This document shows, piece after piece, positions 1-6,859 of a DNA stretch of 23,291 nt. Below the pieces are notes generated by a model. That model was not told where the DNA came from, ran no database searches, and was given only the letters and a program-made list of their open reading frames with translations. This stretch comes from Eikenella sp963548155 (lineage in GTDB: Bacteria > Pseudomonadota > Gammaproteobacteria > Burkholderiales > Neisseriaceae): positions 1 through 23,291 of the forward strand of contig CAUUTP010000026.1 in assembly GCA_963548155.1 (NCBI GenBank), written 5' to 3'. The position numbers were made by a program, and so were the translations under genes. Position 1 is the first letter of the stretch; each line of letters opens with the position of its first letter.

Positions 1-700
1 AGAAACCGGCAATCAGGAACACGCCCAGCATGGTTAAGAAGCTACCTGAAAAACCATCGCCCAAAAACGGCGCGTCGCCCACGGTAAAGTTGGTCACCCC
101 CACATAGTCGCCACCAAGAATACCGAAAATCGTCAGCATGCCCACCCCGAGGAAGACGACAACCGTAATCACCTTAACCAGCGAAAACCAATATTCCGAT
201 TCGCCGAAAGCTTCTACTGATAATAAATTCAGCAGCACAATCAACCCGAAAAACAGCAGGCTCCAGCCCCAAGGCGGCATAAAGCGCATCGGTTCCCAAT
301 ACGTGATTACCAAGGCTGAAATAGAAATGTCTACTGCTACGGTGATGACCCAGCTAAACCAATAATTCCAGCCCAAAGCATAACCCAACGAGGGATCAAC
401 AAACTTGGCGGCATAAGTGGAAAACGAGCCGGACACCGGCAGATGGGTCGCCATTTCGCCCAAGGAAGTCATCAGGAAATACACCATCAGGCCGATGGCG
501 GCATAAGCCACCAATGCGCCGCCCGGGCCCGCCATATGGATGGCGCTGCCGCTGGCCATAAACAGGCCGGTGCCGATGCTGCCACCGATGGCGATCATCG
601 AGAGATGACGGGTTTTCAGGTTGCGGCGGATTTTGTTTTTGTTGGCCTGCGTGGCAGCAGGAGTGGCCGCGGTTGAAGGGTTTGGATTCGGTGTACTCAT
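1..700 (-). CDS. LysP-like amino-acid permease (APC superfamily, AAT family), 3' end outside window
   Basis: Inner-membrane amino acid:proton symporter. I translated the minus strand from the ATG at 700-698; 233 codons are open to the window edge. After a polar N-terminus of about 30 residues comes RHLSMIAIGGSIGTGLFMAS, the first membrane segment with the family's GS/TGLF substrate-binding signature. Next come AGPGGALVAY, an SLGEMATHLPVSGSF segment and ALGWNYWFSW, all close to E. coli lysine permease LysP. Full-length members have about 490 residues and 12 membrane helices, so roughly half is present, with no stop or frameshift. A GGGAG Shine-Dalgarno lies about 9 nt before the ATG. The lysine preference is inferred from similarity; another cationic or aromatic amino acid is possible. 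An eikDUS-like 12-mer with one mismatch lies inside the gene at 39-50. Confidence 0.88.
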   Translation of the reverse strand, partial: MSTPNPNPSTAATPAATQANKNKIRRNLKTRHLSMIAIGGSIGTGLFMASGSAIHMAGPGGALVAYAAIGLMVYFLMTSLGEMATHLPVSGSFSTYAAKFVDPSLGYALGWNYWFSWVITVAVDISISALVITYWEPMRFMPPWGWSLLFFGLIVLLNLLSVEAFGESEYWFSLVKVITVVVFLGVGMLTIFGILGGDYVGVTNFTVGDAPFLGDGFSGSFLTMLGVFLIAGF

Positions 701-803
701 GCTCTATTTCTCCCAACCAGGCTGCCTGGCGGCAACCAAACCGAAACGGAAACCTTAGCAAAACTGTAGAATTTGCGAAGATCTCAACCTTAATTTTTGG
801 TGC

Positions 804-831
804 ATTATAGGCATAATCGCCACCTGGTAAA
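804..831 (-). promoter_or_regulatory. Probable sigma-70 promoter of the LysP-like permease
   Basis: On the minus strand, TTTACC (831-826) and a perfect TATAAT (809-804) are separated by 16 bp. They point at the permease ATG about 100 bp downstream. The -10 is exact and the -35 matches 4 of 6. Prediction only. Confidence 0.5.
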
Positions 832-1218
832 ACCACTAAAACCAGCAGTTAAATCAAATGAGCAAAAGATACGTTTTTTTTAATAGAAACACTGCTCTAA
901 ATAAGATATTCCAATTTGTCTGAAAATGGCTTAATACAAAGCTTTCCGTGAAATTTTTGATCTGTCGAACTTGGCTGCAATAACGTGTCATAAACACCAC
1001 ATCCACAAGGTGTAGGAAATCGTCGCGTTGCTTACACTTTTTCTACGGCGGATAGCTTTTGTTTTTGCTTGAATGATTCTTAGGCAGATATCCGTCATTA
1101 TCAAGAACAGAGCGGTTTTCCCGTGTCTATCGACATTCTTGACGATGCCGGATAGATGCTCAACCAGGTCTTCAAGCAAAAGCCGAAAGTGTAAACAACG
1201 CTGTTGATTTCCACATTT
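832..1218. other. Intergenic region, no convincing gene
   Basis: This AT-rich stretch lies between the permease promoter and the zwf hairpin. One 63-codon reading frame on the minus strand (1179-988) has no Shine-Dalgarno and a protein I do not recognise; its codon use does not resemble the flanking genes. It could be decayed coding or mobile sequence. I see no tRNA or strong terminator here. Confidence 0.4.
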
Positions 1219-1267
1219 AGGCTACCTGAAAACTGTCTATTTTCGATATTTCGTTTTCAGGTAGCCT
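1219..1267 (-). terminator. Inverted eikDUS pair downstream of zwf
   Basis: AGGCTACCTGAA at 1219-1230 and its complement at 1256-1267 form an arm of 14 bp or more with a loop of about 20 nt, seven bases past the zwf stop. Read in the zwf direction there is no U-tract after the stem. Termination is therefore plausible by position but not canonical. Confidence 0.6.
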
Positions 1268-1273
1268 TTGGCT

Positions 1274-2722
1274 CTAGCGATTACGCCAATCCACGCCGCA
1301 GGCGGCAGCCATTTCGATGGCGGCTTCGGGAGCATGGCTGCCGGCGGAGTAGGACTGAGGCTCGGGCTGGCGTGTCGCCCAGTCGTCGAGCACGGGTTGG
1401 AGCCAGTGCCAGGCGGCTTCGAGTTCGTCGCTGCGCATGAAGAGGGCGAGTTTGCCGTCTATCGCGTCGAGCAGCAGGCGCTCATAAGCGTCGGCACGAC
1501 GTTCGGGGAAGATTTTGAGCAAGTCCAAATCCAGTGCGGCTTCGTGCACGCACAGGCTGGTGCCGGGGGCTTTCATTTGCAGGAACAGCTTCACGGATTC
1601 CTGCGGCTGCAGACGCACGCTGATGCGGTTGGGCGAGCCGCCGCAGCCGAATACGGGATGGGCCTCCGGCCAGAAATGGAGCACGATTTCGGCCAGCCGC
1701 CCGGCCATGCGTTTGCCGCTGCGCAGTAGGAACGGCACGCCGCGCCAGCGCGGGTTGTCGATTTCGGCGCGCAGGGCGATGAAGGTTTCGGTAAGGCTTT
1801 GCGGGGATACATTGGCTTCTTCGCGGTAGCCGCACACGTTTTCGCCCCGGATTTGGCCGGCGGTGTATTGGCCGCGCACCACGTCGGCGCGCACGCTGTA
1901 GGCGTTGAAGGGCTTGAGTGCGCGCAAGACGTTGAGCTTGGCGTTGCGCACGTCGCTGTCGCCGAGTGAGAGCGGTGGCTCCATGGCGGTGAAACACAAA
2001 AGCTGCAACAGGTGGTTTTGCAGCATATCGCGCAGGGCGCCGGTTTGGTCGTAGAACTCGCCGCGTTTTTCCACGCCGAGCTCTTCGGCAATGGTGATTT
2101 CCACGGCGCGGATTTGGGCGGCACACCACAATGGCTCGAACAGGCGGTTGGCAAAGCGCAGGGCGAGCAGGTTTTGCACGGGCTCTTTGCCTAGATAATG
2201 ATCGATGCGGTAGATCTGCTCTTCGCGGAAGAAGGCGGCCACGGCGGTGTTGATGCTTTGCGCGGAGGCCAGGTCGTGGCCGAGCGGTTTTTCCAGCACG
2301 ATGCGGGTTGCGGGGCGGTTCAGCCCGGCGGCGGCCAGATGGCGGCAGATGGGCATGAAATAGTGCGGCGCGGTAGAAAGGTAAATCACCAGGACGCGGC
2401 TGTTTTGCCCGGCTTCGGCGCCGAGCAGGGCGGCGAGGTGGTGGAATTGTTCGGCGTTTTCGGCGTCTACGGGCAGATAGTTGATGCGTTGGCAGAAGGT
2501 GTGCCACGTTTCAGCTTCGAGGTTGGGAATATGCGGCCGGGCAGATTTCTCTACTTTTTTCAGGTAGCCTTCCCGCCCTAAATCGCGGCGGCCGAGGCCG
2601 ATAATGCGGCCGCCCGGGTGCAGCGTGCCGGCGGCGTGGGCTTGATAGAGGGCGGGCAGCAGCTTGCGCATCACGAGGTCGCCGGTGCCGCCGAAGAAGA
2701 CTATATCGAAAGGAGTGGGCAT
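1274..2722 (-). CDS. zwf: Glucose-6-phosphate 1-dehydrogenase
   Basis: Oxidises glucose-6-phosphate to 6-phosphogluconolactone with NADP+, the entry to the oxidative pentose phosphate and Entner-Doudoroff routes; cytoplasmic. The 482 residues match the usual 480-490. The N-terminus has the Rossmann motif FFGGTGDLVMRKLLPAL (residues 9-25). EKPLGHD is at 144-150, and the family active-site signature RIDHYLGKE is at 172-180, followed by LLALRFAN. The ATG at 2722 gives a standard N-terminus although no clear Shine-Dalgarno precedes it. The gene stands alone here: the pgl, edd and eda genes often beside zwf are absent. It is divergent from pmbA across 118 bp. A perfect eikDUS lies inside the gene at 2559-2570. 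Confidence 0.96.
   Translation of the reverse strand: MPTPFDIVFFGGTGDLVMRKLLPALYQAHAAGTLHPGGRIIGLGRRDLGREGYLKKVEKSARPHIPNLEAETWHTFCQRINYLPVDAENAEQFHHLAALLGAEAGQNSRVLVIYLSTAPHYFMPICRHLAAAGLNRPATRIVLEKPLGHDLASAQSINTAVAAFFREEQIYRIDHYLGKEPVQNLLALRFANRLFEPLWCAAQIRAVEITIAEELGVEKRGEFYDQTGALRDMLQNHLLQLLCFTAMEPPLSLGDSDVRNAKLNVLRALKPFNAYSVRADVVRGQYTAGQIRGENVCGYREEANVSPQSLTETFIALRAEIDNPRWRGVPFLLRSGKRMAGRLAEIVLHFWPEAHPVFGCGGSPNRISVRLQPQESVKLFLQMKAPGTSLCVHEAALDLDLLKIFPERRADAYERLLLDAIDGKLALFMRSDELEAAWHWLQPVLDDWATRQPEPQSYSAGSHAPEAAIEMAAACGVDWRNR
2559..2570 (-). repeat. eikDUS inside zwf
   Basis: Perfect TTCAGGTAGCCT on the plus strand, i.e. AGGCTACCTGAA on the coding strand of zwf. An intragenic uptake sequence. 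Confidence 0.85.
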
Positions 2723-2754
2723 GGTTGGATAGGCCGTTAAGAAAAAACAGGCGC

Positions 2755-2783
2755 ATTATAGCCCCGCCGTCAGGCTACCTGAA
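2755..2783 (-). promoter_or_regulatory. Probable zwf promoter overlapping an eikDUS
   Basis: A perfect TATAAT lies on the minus strand at 2760-2755. Seventeen bp upstream is TTCAGG (2783-2778), which is part of the eikDUS and would serve as a weak -35. The zwf ATG is 32 bp past the -10, leaving room for only a short leader. Confidence 0.5.
2772..2783 (+). repeat. eikDUS in the zwf/pmbA divergent promoter region
   Basis: Perfect AGGCTACCTGAA. It is one of the few unpaired intergenic copies and sits where both divergent promoters would need a -35 element. Confidence 0.85.
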
Positions 2784-2808
2784 AATTTAGCATCGGCTCA
2801 GGTACAAT
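2779..2808 (+). promoter_or_regulatory. Possible pmbA promoter
   Basis: CTGAAA (2779-2784, inside the eikDUS) and TACAAT (2803-2808) are separated by 18 bp and point at the pmbA ATG at 2841. Four of six and five of six consensus matches. Prediction only. Confidence 0.4.
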
Positions 2809-2840
2809 ACGGCGTTTTCATTTGATACGGGCACACCACC

Positions 2841-4169
2841 ATGTTTAACCACAGCGAGCAAACCCTGCGCGATGTTTGCGCCCAAGCCATCGAGCTGGCC
2901 AAAGCCGGCGGCGCCACCGCGGCCGAAGCCGATGTGAGCGAATCCATCGGCCAATCCGTGCAGGTGCGGCTGCAGGAAATCGAGCACATCGAATACCAGC
3001 AAGACAAATCGCTCGACCTCACCGTGTATGTGGGCCGTCGCAAAGGCCGCGCCAGCACCGCCGATTTCTCCCCAGCCGCCATTGCCGATACCGTGCGCGC
3101 CGCGCTCGATATTGCCCGCTACACCGCCGAAGACCCCTGCGCCGGCCTGGCCGAAGCCTCCCTGATGGCTACCGAATTTCCCGATTTGCAAAGCTACCAC
3201 GAATGGCCGCTGAGCACCGCCGAAGCCGCCGAGCTCGCCCGCCGCAGCGAAGCCGCCGCCCGCGCCGCCGATTCCCGCATCACCAATTCCGAAGGCGCCC
3301 ACATCCAAACCGGCCATTATCAATATGTGTACGGCAACAGCCACGGCTTTATGCAACACCAACGCAGCAGCCGCCACAGCCTGTCTTGCAGCGTGGTAGC
3401 CGGCAGCGGCAGCGGCATGCAGCGCGATTATTGGTACGATCTCGCCCGCAGCAGCGCCGATTTGGACTCGCCCGAACACATCGGCCAAACCGCCGCCCGC
3501 CGCGCCGTGCAGCGCCTCGGTGCCAAAAGCCTGCCCACCGGCAGCTACCCCGTGCTGTTCGATGCCACCGTTTCAGGTAGCCTTATCGGCCACCTCGCCG
3601 GCGCACTCAGCGGCGGCGCGCTCTACCGCCAAACCAGCTTCCTGCAAGACAGCATCGGCCGCCAAATTCTCCCCGCCGCCCTCAGCCTGCGCGAAGAGCC
3701 GCACCTGCCCAAAGCGCTGGCCAGCACCGCCTTCGATGCCGAAGGTGTCGCTACCCGCCCCCGCTTCGTGATTGAAAACGGCATCATCCAAGGCTACTTC
3801 CTCAGCAGCTACAGCGCCCGCAAACTCGACCTGCCCACCACCGCCAACGCCGGCGGCGCCCACAACCTCATCCTCAGCCACACCCACCAAAGCCAGGCCG
3901 AGCTCCTGCGCGAAATGGGCAGCGGCCTGCTCGTTACCGAGCTCATGGGCCAAGGCGTCAACACCCTCACCGGCGACTACTCGCGCGGCGCTGCCGGCTT
4001 CTGGGTGGAAAACGGCCAAATCGCCTATCCCGTGCAGGAAATCACCATCGCCAGCCGCCTGCAAGACATGCTGCCCAACATCGCCGGCGCCGCCAACGAC
4101 GCCCTCAAACGCAGCGCCCACAAAACCGGCTCCCTGCTGCTCGAACAGATGACCGTAGCTGGGCATTGA
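2841..4169 (+). CDS. pmbA: TldE/PmbA-type metalloprotease subunit
   Basis: TldE (PmbA) is the non-catalytic partner of TldD. The TldD/TldE complex degrades peptides and processes microcin B17 and similar modified peptides in the cytoplasm. The 442 residues are close to the E. coli length (450) and run through the typical family blocks: an N-terminal alpha/beta domain (LDLTVYVGRRKGRAST, about 57-72), a central SHGFMQHQRSSRHSLSCSVVA block, and a C-terminal beta barrel with AGGAHNLIL, GSGLLVTELMGQGVNTLTGD and SRGAAGFWVENG. The TldD zinc motif HExxxH is absent, as expected for TldE. The ATG at 2841 has only a weak ribosome binding site, but the N-terminus is family-like. tldD is not in the window. 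A perfect eikDUS encodes the VSGSL segment at 3572-3583. Confidence 0.93.
   Translation: MFNHSEQTLRDVCAQAIELAKAGGATAAEADVSESIGQSVQVRLQEIEHIEYQQDKSLDLTVYVGRRKGRASTADFSPAAIADTVRAALDIARYTAEDPCAGLAEASLMATEFPDLQSYHEWPLSTAEAAELARRSEAAARAADSRITNSEGAHIQTGHYQYVYGNSHGFMQHQRSSRHSLSCSVVAGSGSGMQRDYWYDLARSSADLDSPEHIGQTAARRAVQRLGAKSLPTGSYPVLFDATVSGSLIGHLAGALSGGALYRQTSFLQDSIGRQILPAALSLREEPHLPKALASTAFDAEGVATRPRFVIENGIIQGYFLSSYSARKLDLPTTANAGGAHNLILSHTHQSQAELLREMGSGLLVTELMGQGVNTLTGDYSRGAAGFWVENGQIAYPVQEITIASRLQDMLPNIAGAANDALKRSAHKTGSLLLEQMTVAGH
3572..3583 (-). repeat. eikDUS inside pmbA
   Basis: Perfect TTCAGGTAGCCT on the plus strand, read in frame as part of VSGSL. Confidence 0.85.
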
Positions 4170-4196
4170 GCGGGCGTGTGCCGGATGCGGTGAAAG

Positions 4197-4208
4197 AGGC
4201 TACCTGAA
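4197..4208 (+). repeat. Unpaired eikDUS after pmbA at the insertion-sequence junction
   Basis: Perfect AGGCTACCTGAA followed by AA, 28 bp past the pmbA stop. It looks like the left arm of a DUS-hairpin terminator, but no right arm follows; insertion-sequence DNA begins instead. The missing arm may have been lost with the IS event. Confidence 0.8.
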
Positions 4209-4610
4209 AATACAAAACCCGATCTTCCAAGGCCGCGGGCGTGAGTATCCACCACAACGGTATAGACCCGTCCGTTGCGTTTCAGAATGCCGAAGACAAC
4301 CACTTTTCCTGCCGCACCGCGACCACGTCTGCCTTTACGCCGTCCGCCGAAATAGCTTTCGTCCAACTCGACGGGGTCCTCGAAAACCTCATCGGCAGCC
4401 AAGGCCAAGTGATAGTTGATAACCGTGCGGATTTTACGGTAGAACAGTGCTGCCGAATTGGGATGGATACCCAAAATATCGGCAGCGGAACGGGCGGTAA
4501 CTTGGAGCACAAAAAATTCAAGTAGTTTCTTTTGAACTCTCTTGCCTAATTTACAATTGGTTATCTGCATTTTCGTAGCCTAGCATAACTGCTAATCTAG
4601 TACAGCCCCT
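4209..4610 (-). mobile_element. Truncated IS1595/IS1016-type insertion sequence
   Basis: About 400 bp remain of an element that is normally 700-1000 bp. It holds the start of an ISXO2-like transposase (see the overlapping pseudogene). Its upstream end, read on the minus strand from 4610, begins GGGGCTGTACTAGATTAG within the last few bases, which I take as the terminal repeat. The other end is missing: transposase homology stops near 4250 and pmbA-flanking sequence is reached by about 4208. No target duplication can be identified because one end is gone. Confidence 0.65.
4240..4570 (-). pseudogene. IS1595-family (IS1016/ISXO2-like) transposase, N-terminal fragment
   Basis: Reading left from the ATG at 4570-4568, about 107 residues are clearly transposase. 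A helical N-terminus (KLLEFFVLQVTARSAADILG, about 15-34) precedes HPNSAALFYRKIR and then the diagnostic catalytic-domain block ELDESYFGGRRKGRRGRGAA. This is followed by GKVVVFGILKRNGRVYTVVV. The first catalytic acidic residue (ELDES) is present. The rest of the DDE-type domain (about 110 residues) is missing, since after VYTVVVD the frame runs into unrelated sequence and antisense pmbA. The fragment cannot be an active transposase. Confidence 0.8.
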
Positions 4611-5304
4611 TTTGAATTATGTGATGGTGATGATACCGGAGTTTGTGGGGGTGAAATATACGTCGGCAGCCAGCGCCACCACGATTATCGGTTTGAGCCC
4701 GATTTTAACGGTGTTTATCGGCCACTTCTTTTTCCGCGACCGGGCGCATTGGTTTGTGTGGCTGTGCGGGGTGGCGGCGTTTGCCGGGGTGGCGCTGCTG
4801 ATTGCGGGCGGCAAGAGCAGCGGGGAAATCAGCCTTTGGGGCTGCACGCTGGTGATGCTGGGCAATACGGTATTTTTTGCGGTATTGCGCCCTTCGCAGA
4901 AGATGATTGAAAAGGTGGGTGTGCAGGCGTTTACTTCGATAACGATGGCGGTAGCGCCGCTGCTGTGCCTGCCGGCCAGTTTGACGCTGGCCGACAGCCT
5001 GCATATCGATTGGAATTGGCGCGGCACGCTGGGGCTGGTGTATTTGGGGGTGTGCTGCAGCTGGCTGGCCTACAATTTGTGGAATATCGGGATGAAAACA
5101 GTATCGGCAAACTTTTCAGGCATTTTGTCGGCACTGGGGCCGATTTTCGGGGCGTGGCTGGCGGTGCTGATTTTGGGCGGGCAGATTTCGGCGCTGTCGT
5201 GGTTGGGGATTGTGCTGGTGGTGGCGGCTACTTTGGCGGCGGTGTTTGTGCCGAAGTGGTTGAGGCGTAGGGAAGCGGCGCAAGGGGTGCACTATGTGGA
5301 ATAA
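4611..5304 (+). pseudogene. EamA/DMT-family transporter, 5' end removed by the insertion sequence
   Basis: Drug/metabolite-transporter superfamily membrane protein. The frame begins at the IS boundary: TTG at 4612 is its first possible start. It covers about 230 residues where intact members have 290-310. The first readable block, EFVGVKYTSAASATTIIGLSPILTV, normally lies after about 65-80 residues, so the first two or three of ten helices are missing. The second EamA repeat is complete (VYLGVCCSWLAYNLWNIGMK, then FSGILSALGPIFGAWLAVLILGGQ). The frame has no internal stop, so a shortened protein from an IS-internal start cannot be excluded; function is unlikely. Substrate unknown. Confidence 0.75.
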
Positions 5305-5318
5305 ATAGGCCAAGGAAA

Positions 5319-5390
5319 AGGCTACCTGAAAACGTGTGCGACAACGAAGTTTAAACGCAGCACAGCAAGCTCCAAGGTTTCAGGTAGCCT
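5319..5390. repeat. Inverted eikDUS pair after the EamA remnant
   Basis: AGGCTACCTGAA at 5319-5330 and its complement at 5379-5390 enclose 48 bp. The interior (AAAACGT, then ACGAAGTTT) resembles the core of the DUS-bounded element at 9054-9144. No U-tract follows, so this is a weak terminator candidate. Confidence 0.7.
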
Positions 5391-5398
5391 CATCCGCA

Positions 5399-5431
5399 AA
5401 ACAGGCCGCTCCGATTAGGAGCGGCCTGTTT
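5399..5431. terminator. Strong bidirectional terminator between the EamA remnant and adhP
   Basis: A 14-bp perfect GC-rich stem (AAACAGGCCGCTCC, 5399-5412, with its complement at 5418-5431) has a 5-nt loop and T-rich flanks on both sides. It lies 17 bp past the adhP stop and suits termination of both converging transcripts. Confidence 0.88.
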
Positions 5432-5447
5432 GTTTACAGCCTAAGGC

Positions 5448-6485
5448 TTAGTGATGGCAACCGCAAGCTTTCATGTCGATAACCATACGGCCTTGGATTT
5501 TGCCGTCGCGCATTTCTTGGAAAATGGTGTTGGCTTCGTCCAGTTGGCGCAGCTGCACCACGGGCACCACGATGCCTTCGGCGCCGAATTGGAAGGCTTC
5601 TTCCAAGTCTTTGCGTGTGCCCACCAGAGAGCCGACCACTTCGATGCCGTCCAGCACTAGGCGCGGAATCGACAAATCCATGGTTTCGGGCGGCAGGCCA
5701 ACAGCTACCACGCGGCCGCAAGCGCGCACGCAATCCACGGCGGAATTGAATGCAGCGCGGGAAACGGCAGTTACCACGGCAGAGTGTGCGCCGCCGGTTT
5801 TCTCTTGAATGAACTTAGCGGCGTCTTCTTTGGCCGGATTCACGATCAAATCAGCGCCGGATTCTTTGGCCAGTGCCAGTTTGTCGTCGTTGATGTCCAC
5901 GGCGATCACGTGTGCGCCGAATACTTTCTTGGCGTATTGCACGGCCAGGTTGCCCAAACCGCCGGCGCCGTAGATGGCAATCCACTGACCGGGCGCAGCG
6001 CCGGCCACTTTGATGGCTTTATAGGTGGTTACGCCGGCGCAGGTGATGCTACTGGCCTGGGCGGGATCGAGGCCTTCCGGCACTTTCACCGCATAATCGG
6101 CTTTCACCACGCAGTGGGTGGCCATGCCGCCGTCGGCAGTGTAGCCGGCGTTCAGCACGCTGCGGCAGAAGGTTTCGCGGCCGGTGATGCAGTATTCGCA
6201 GTGGCCGCAGCTGGCAAACAGCCAGGCAATGCTCACGCGGTCGCCCACTTTCAGGGTGGTTACATCGGGGGCAATCTGCTTCACGATGCCGATGCCTTCG
6301 TGGCCGAGCACGCGGCCGGGTTTTTTACCGTAGTCGCCGGCAGCCACGTGCAAGTCGGTGTGGCACACGCCGCAGTATTCCACTTCCACCAGCGCTTCGC
6401 CCGCGCCCACGGCAGGGATGTCGCGCTCAACGATTTCTACGTTACCGTCGCATTGGGGGGTAACAACTGCTGCTTTCATTTTCAT
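5448..6485 (-). CDS. adhP: Zinc-dependent alcohol dehydrogenase, AdhP type
   Basis: NAD-dependent medium-chain dehydrogenase interconverting ethanol and similar alcohols with aldehydes; cytoplasmic, probably tetrameric. With the start at 6485 it has 345 residues. Catalytic zinc ligands are visible (C38 in YCGVCHTDLH, H62 in GHEG), as are the four structural zinc cysteines C93, C96, C99 and C107. The cofactor fold has GAGGLG at 173-178 with VDIND after it. I chose the ATG at 6485 because AAGGAT lies 8 nt upstream and the protein then begins MKMKAAVVTP like its homologues; the frame is open further upstream but without support. The C-terminus ends in CGCHH, an odd potentially metal-binding tail. 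The gene is monocistronic between two intergenic regions. Confidence 0.94.
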   Translation of the reverse strand: MKMKAAVVTPQCDGNVEIVERDIPAVGAGEALVEVEYCGVCHTDLHVAAGDYGKKPGRVLGHEGIGIVKQIAPDVTTLKVGDRVSIAWLFASCGHCEYCITGRETFCRSVLNAGYTADGGMATHCVVKADYAVKVPEGLDPAQASSITCAGVTTYKAIKVAGAAPGQWIAIYGAGGLGNLAVQYAKKVFGAHVIAVDINDDKLALAKESGADLIVNPAKEDAAKFIQEKTGGAHSAVVTAVSRAAFNSAVDCVRACGRVVAVGLPPETMDLSIPRLVLDGIEVVGSLVGTRKDLEEAFQFGAEGIVVPVVQLRQLDEANTIFQEMRDGKIQGRMVIDMKACGCHH

Positions 6486-6524
6486 GGCTATGATCCTTGT
6501 GCTAATTAGTTGATTAGGGGGACT

Positions 6525-6538
6525 ACTCAATCGTGAGT
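6525..6538. promoter_or_regulatory. Short dyad, possible operator in the adhP leader
   Basis: ACTCA-ATCG-TGAGT is a perfect 5-bp inverted repeat 40 bp upstream of the adhP ATG. A TTGACT hexamer (6569-6564 on the minus strand) lies about 25 bp further upstream and could be a -35, though no good -10 is visible. The regulator is unknown. Confidence 0.3.
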
Positions 6539-6642
6539 GTGCACTTTTTTCAAGCTGGTAGTCAAGGCTTAAAGGCAAAATAACTTATTGATTTAAATAA
6601 TATTACATTATAACTCTCACTTAGATTGGCTTGCTTAAACAG

Positions 6643-6800
6643 AGGCTACCTGAAAGCAGCGTGGGCAGGGTGGATGGCGTAGTTTGGCAGCGCCGGGTTT
6701 CGCTTGTTTTACGGCTGGCGGCTAGCAATTATTGCGATATTATTTTTGCCGAAGCATACGGTTTTTGACGGATGGCGAAGCTTGCGCTTTCAGGTAGCCT
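6643..6800. repeat. Widely spaced inverted eikDUS pair in the adhP-thrB intergenic region
   Basis: AGGCTACCTGAAAGC begins at 6643 and its 15-bp complement ends at 6800, with 128 bp between the arms. The enclosed DNA has no recognisable gene. It lies in the 374-bp gap between the adhP and thrB starts. I see no strong thrB promoter here; the rest of the gap (6486-6642) is AT-rich and holds the adhP control region. Confidence 0.6.
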
Positions 6801-6859
6801 GCCTGCTGTTTCATTTGCTAGAATGCCCATTCCTCAACCACTTTGCCGCGATGCCCGCC

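Noticed and set aside
1482..2507. 341-codon frame on the zwf strand in another phase
   Set aside because: Arg/Pro-rich low-complexity product, typical of an out-of-phase reading of a GC-rich gene; zwf is certain.
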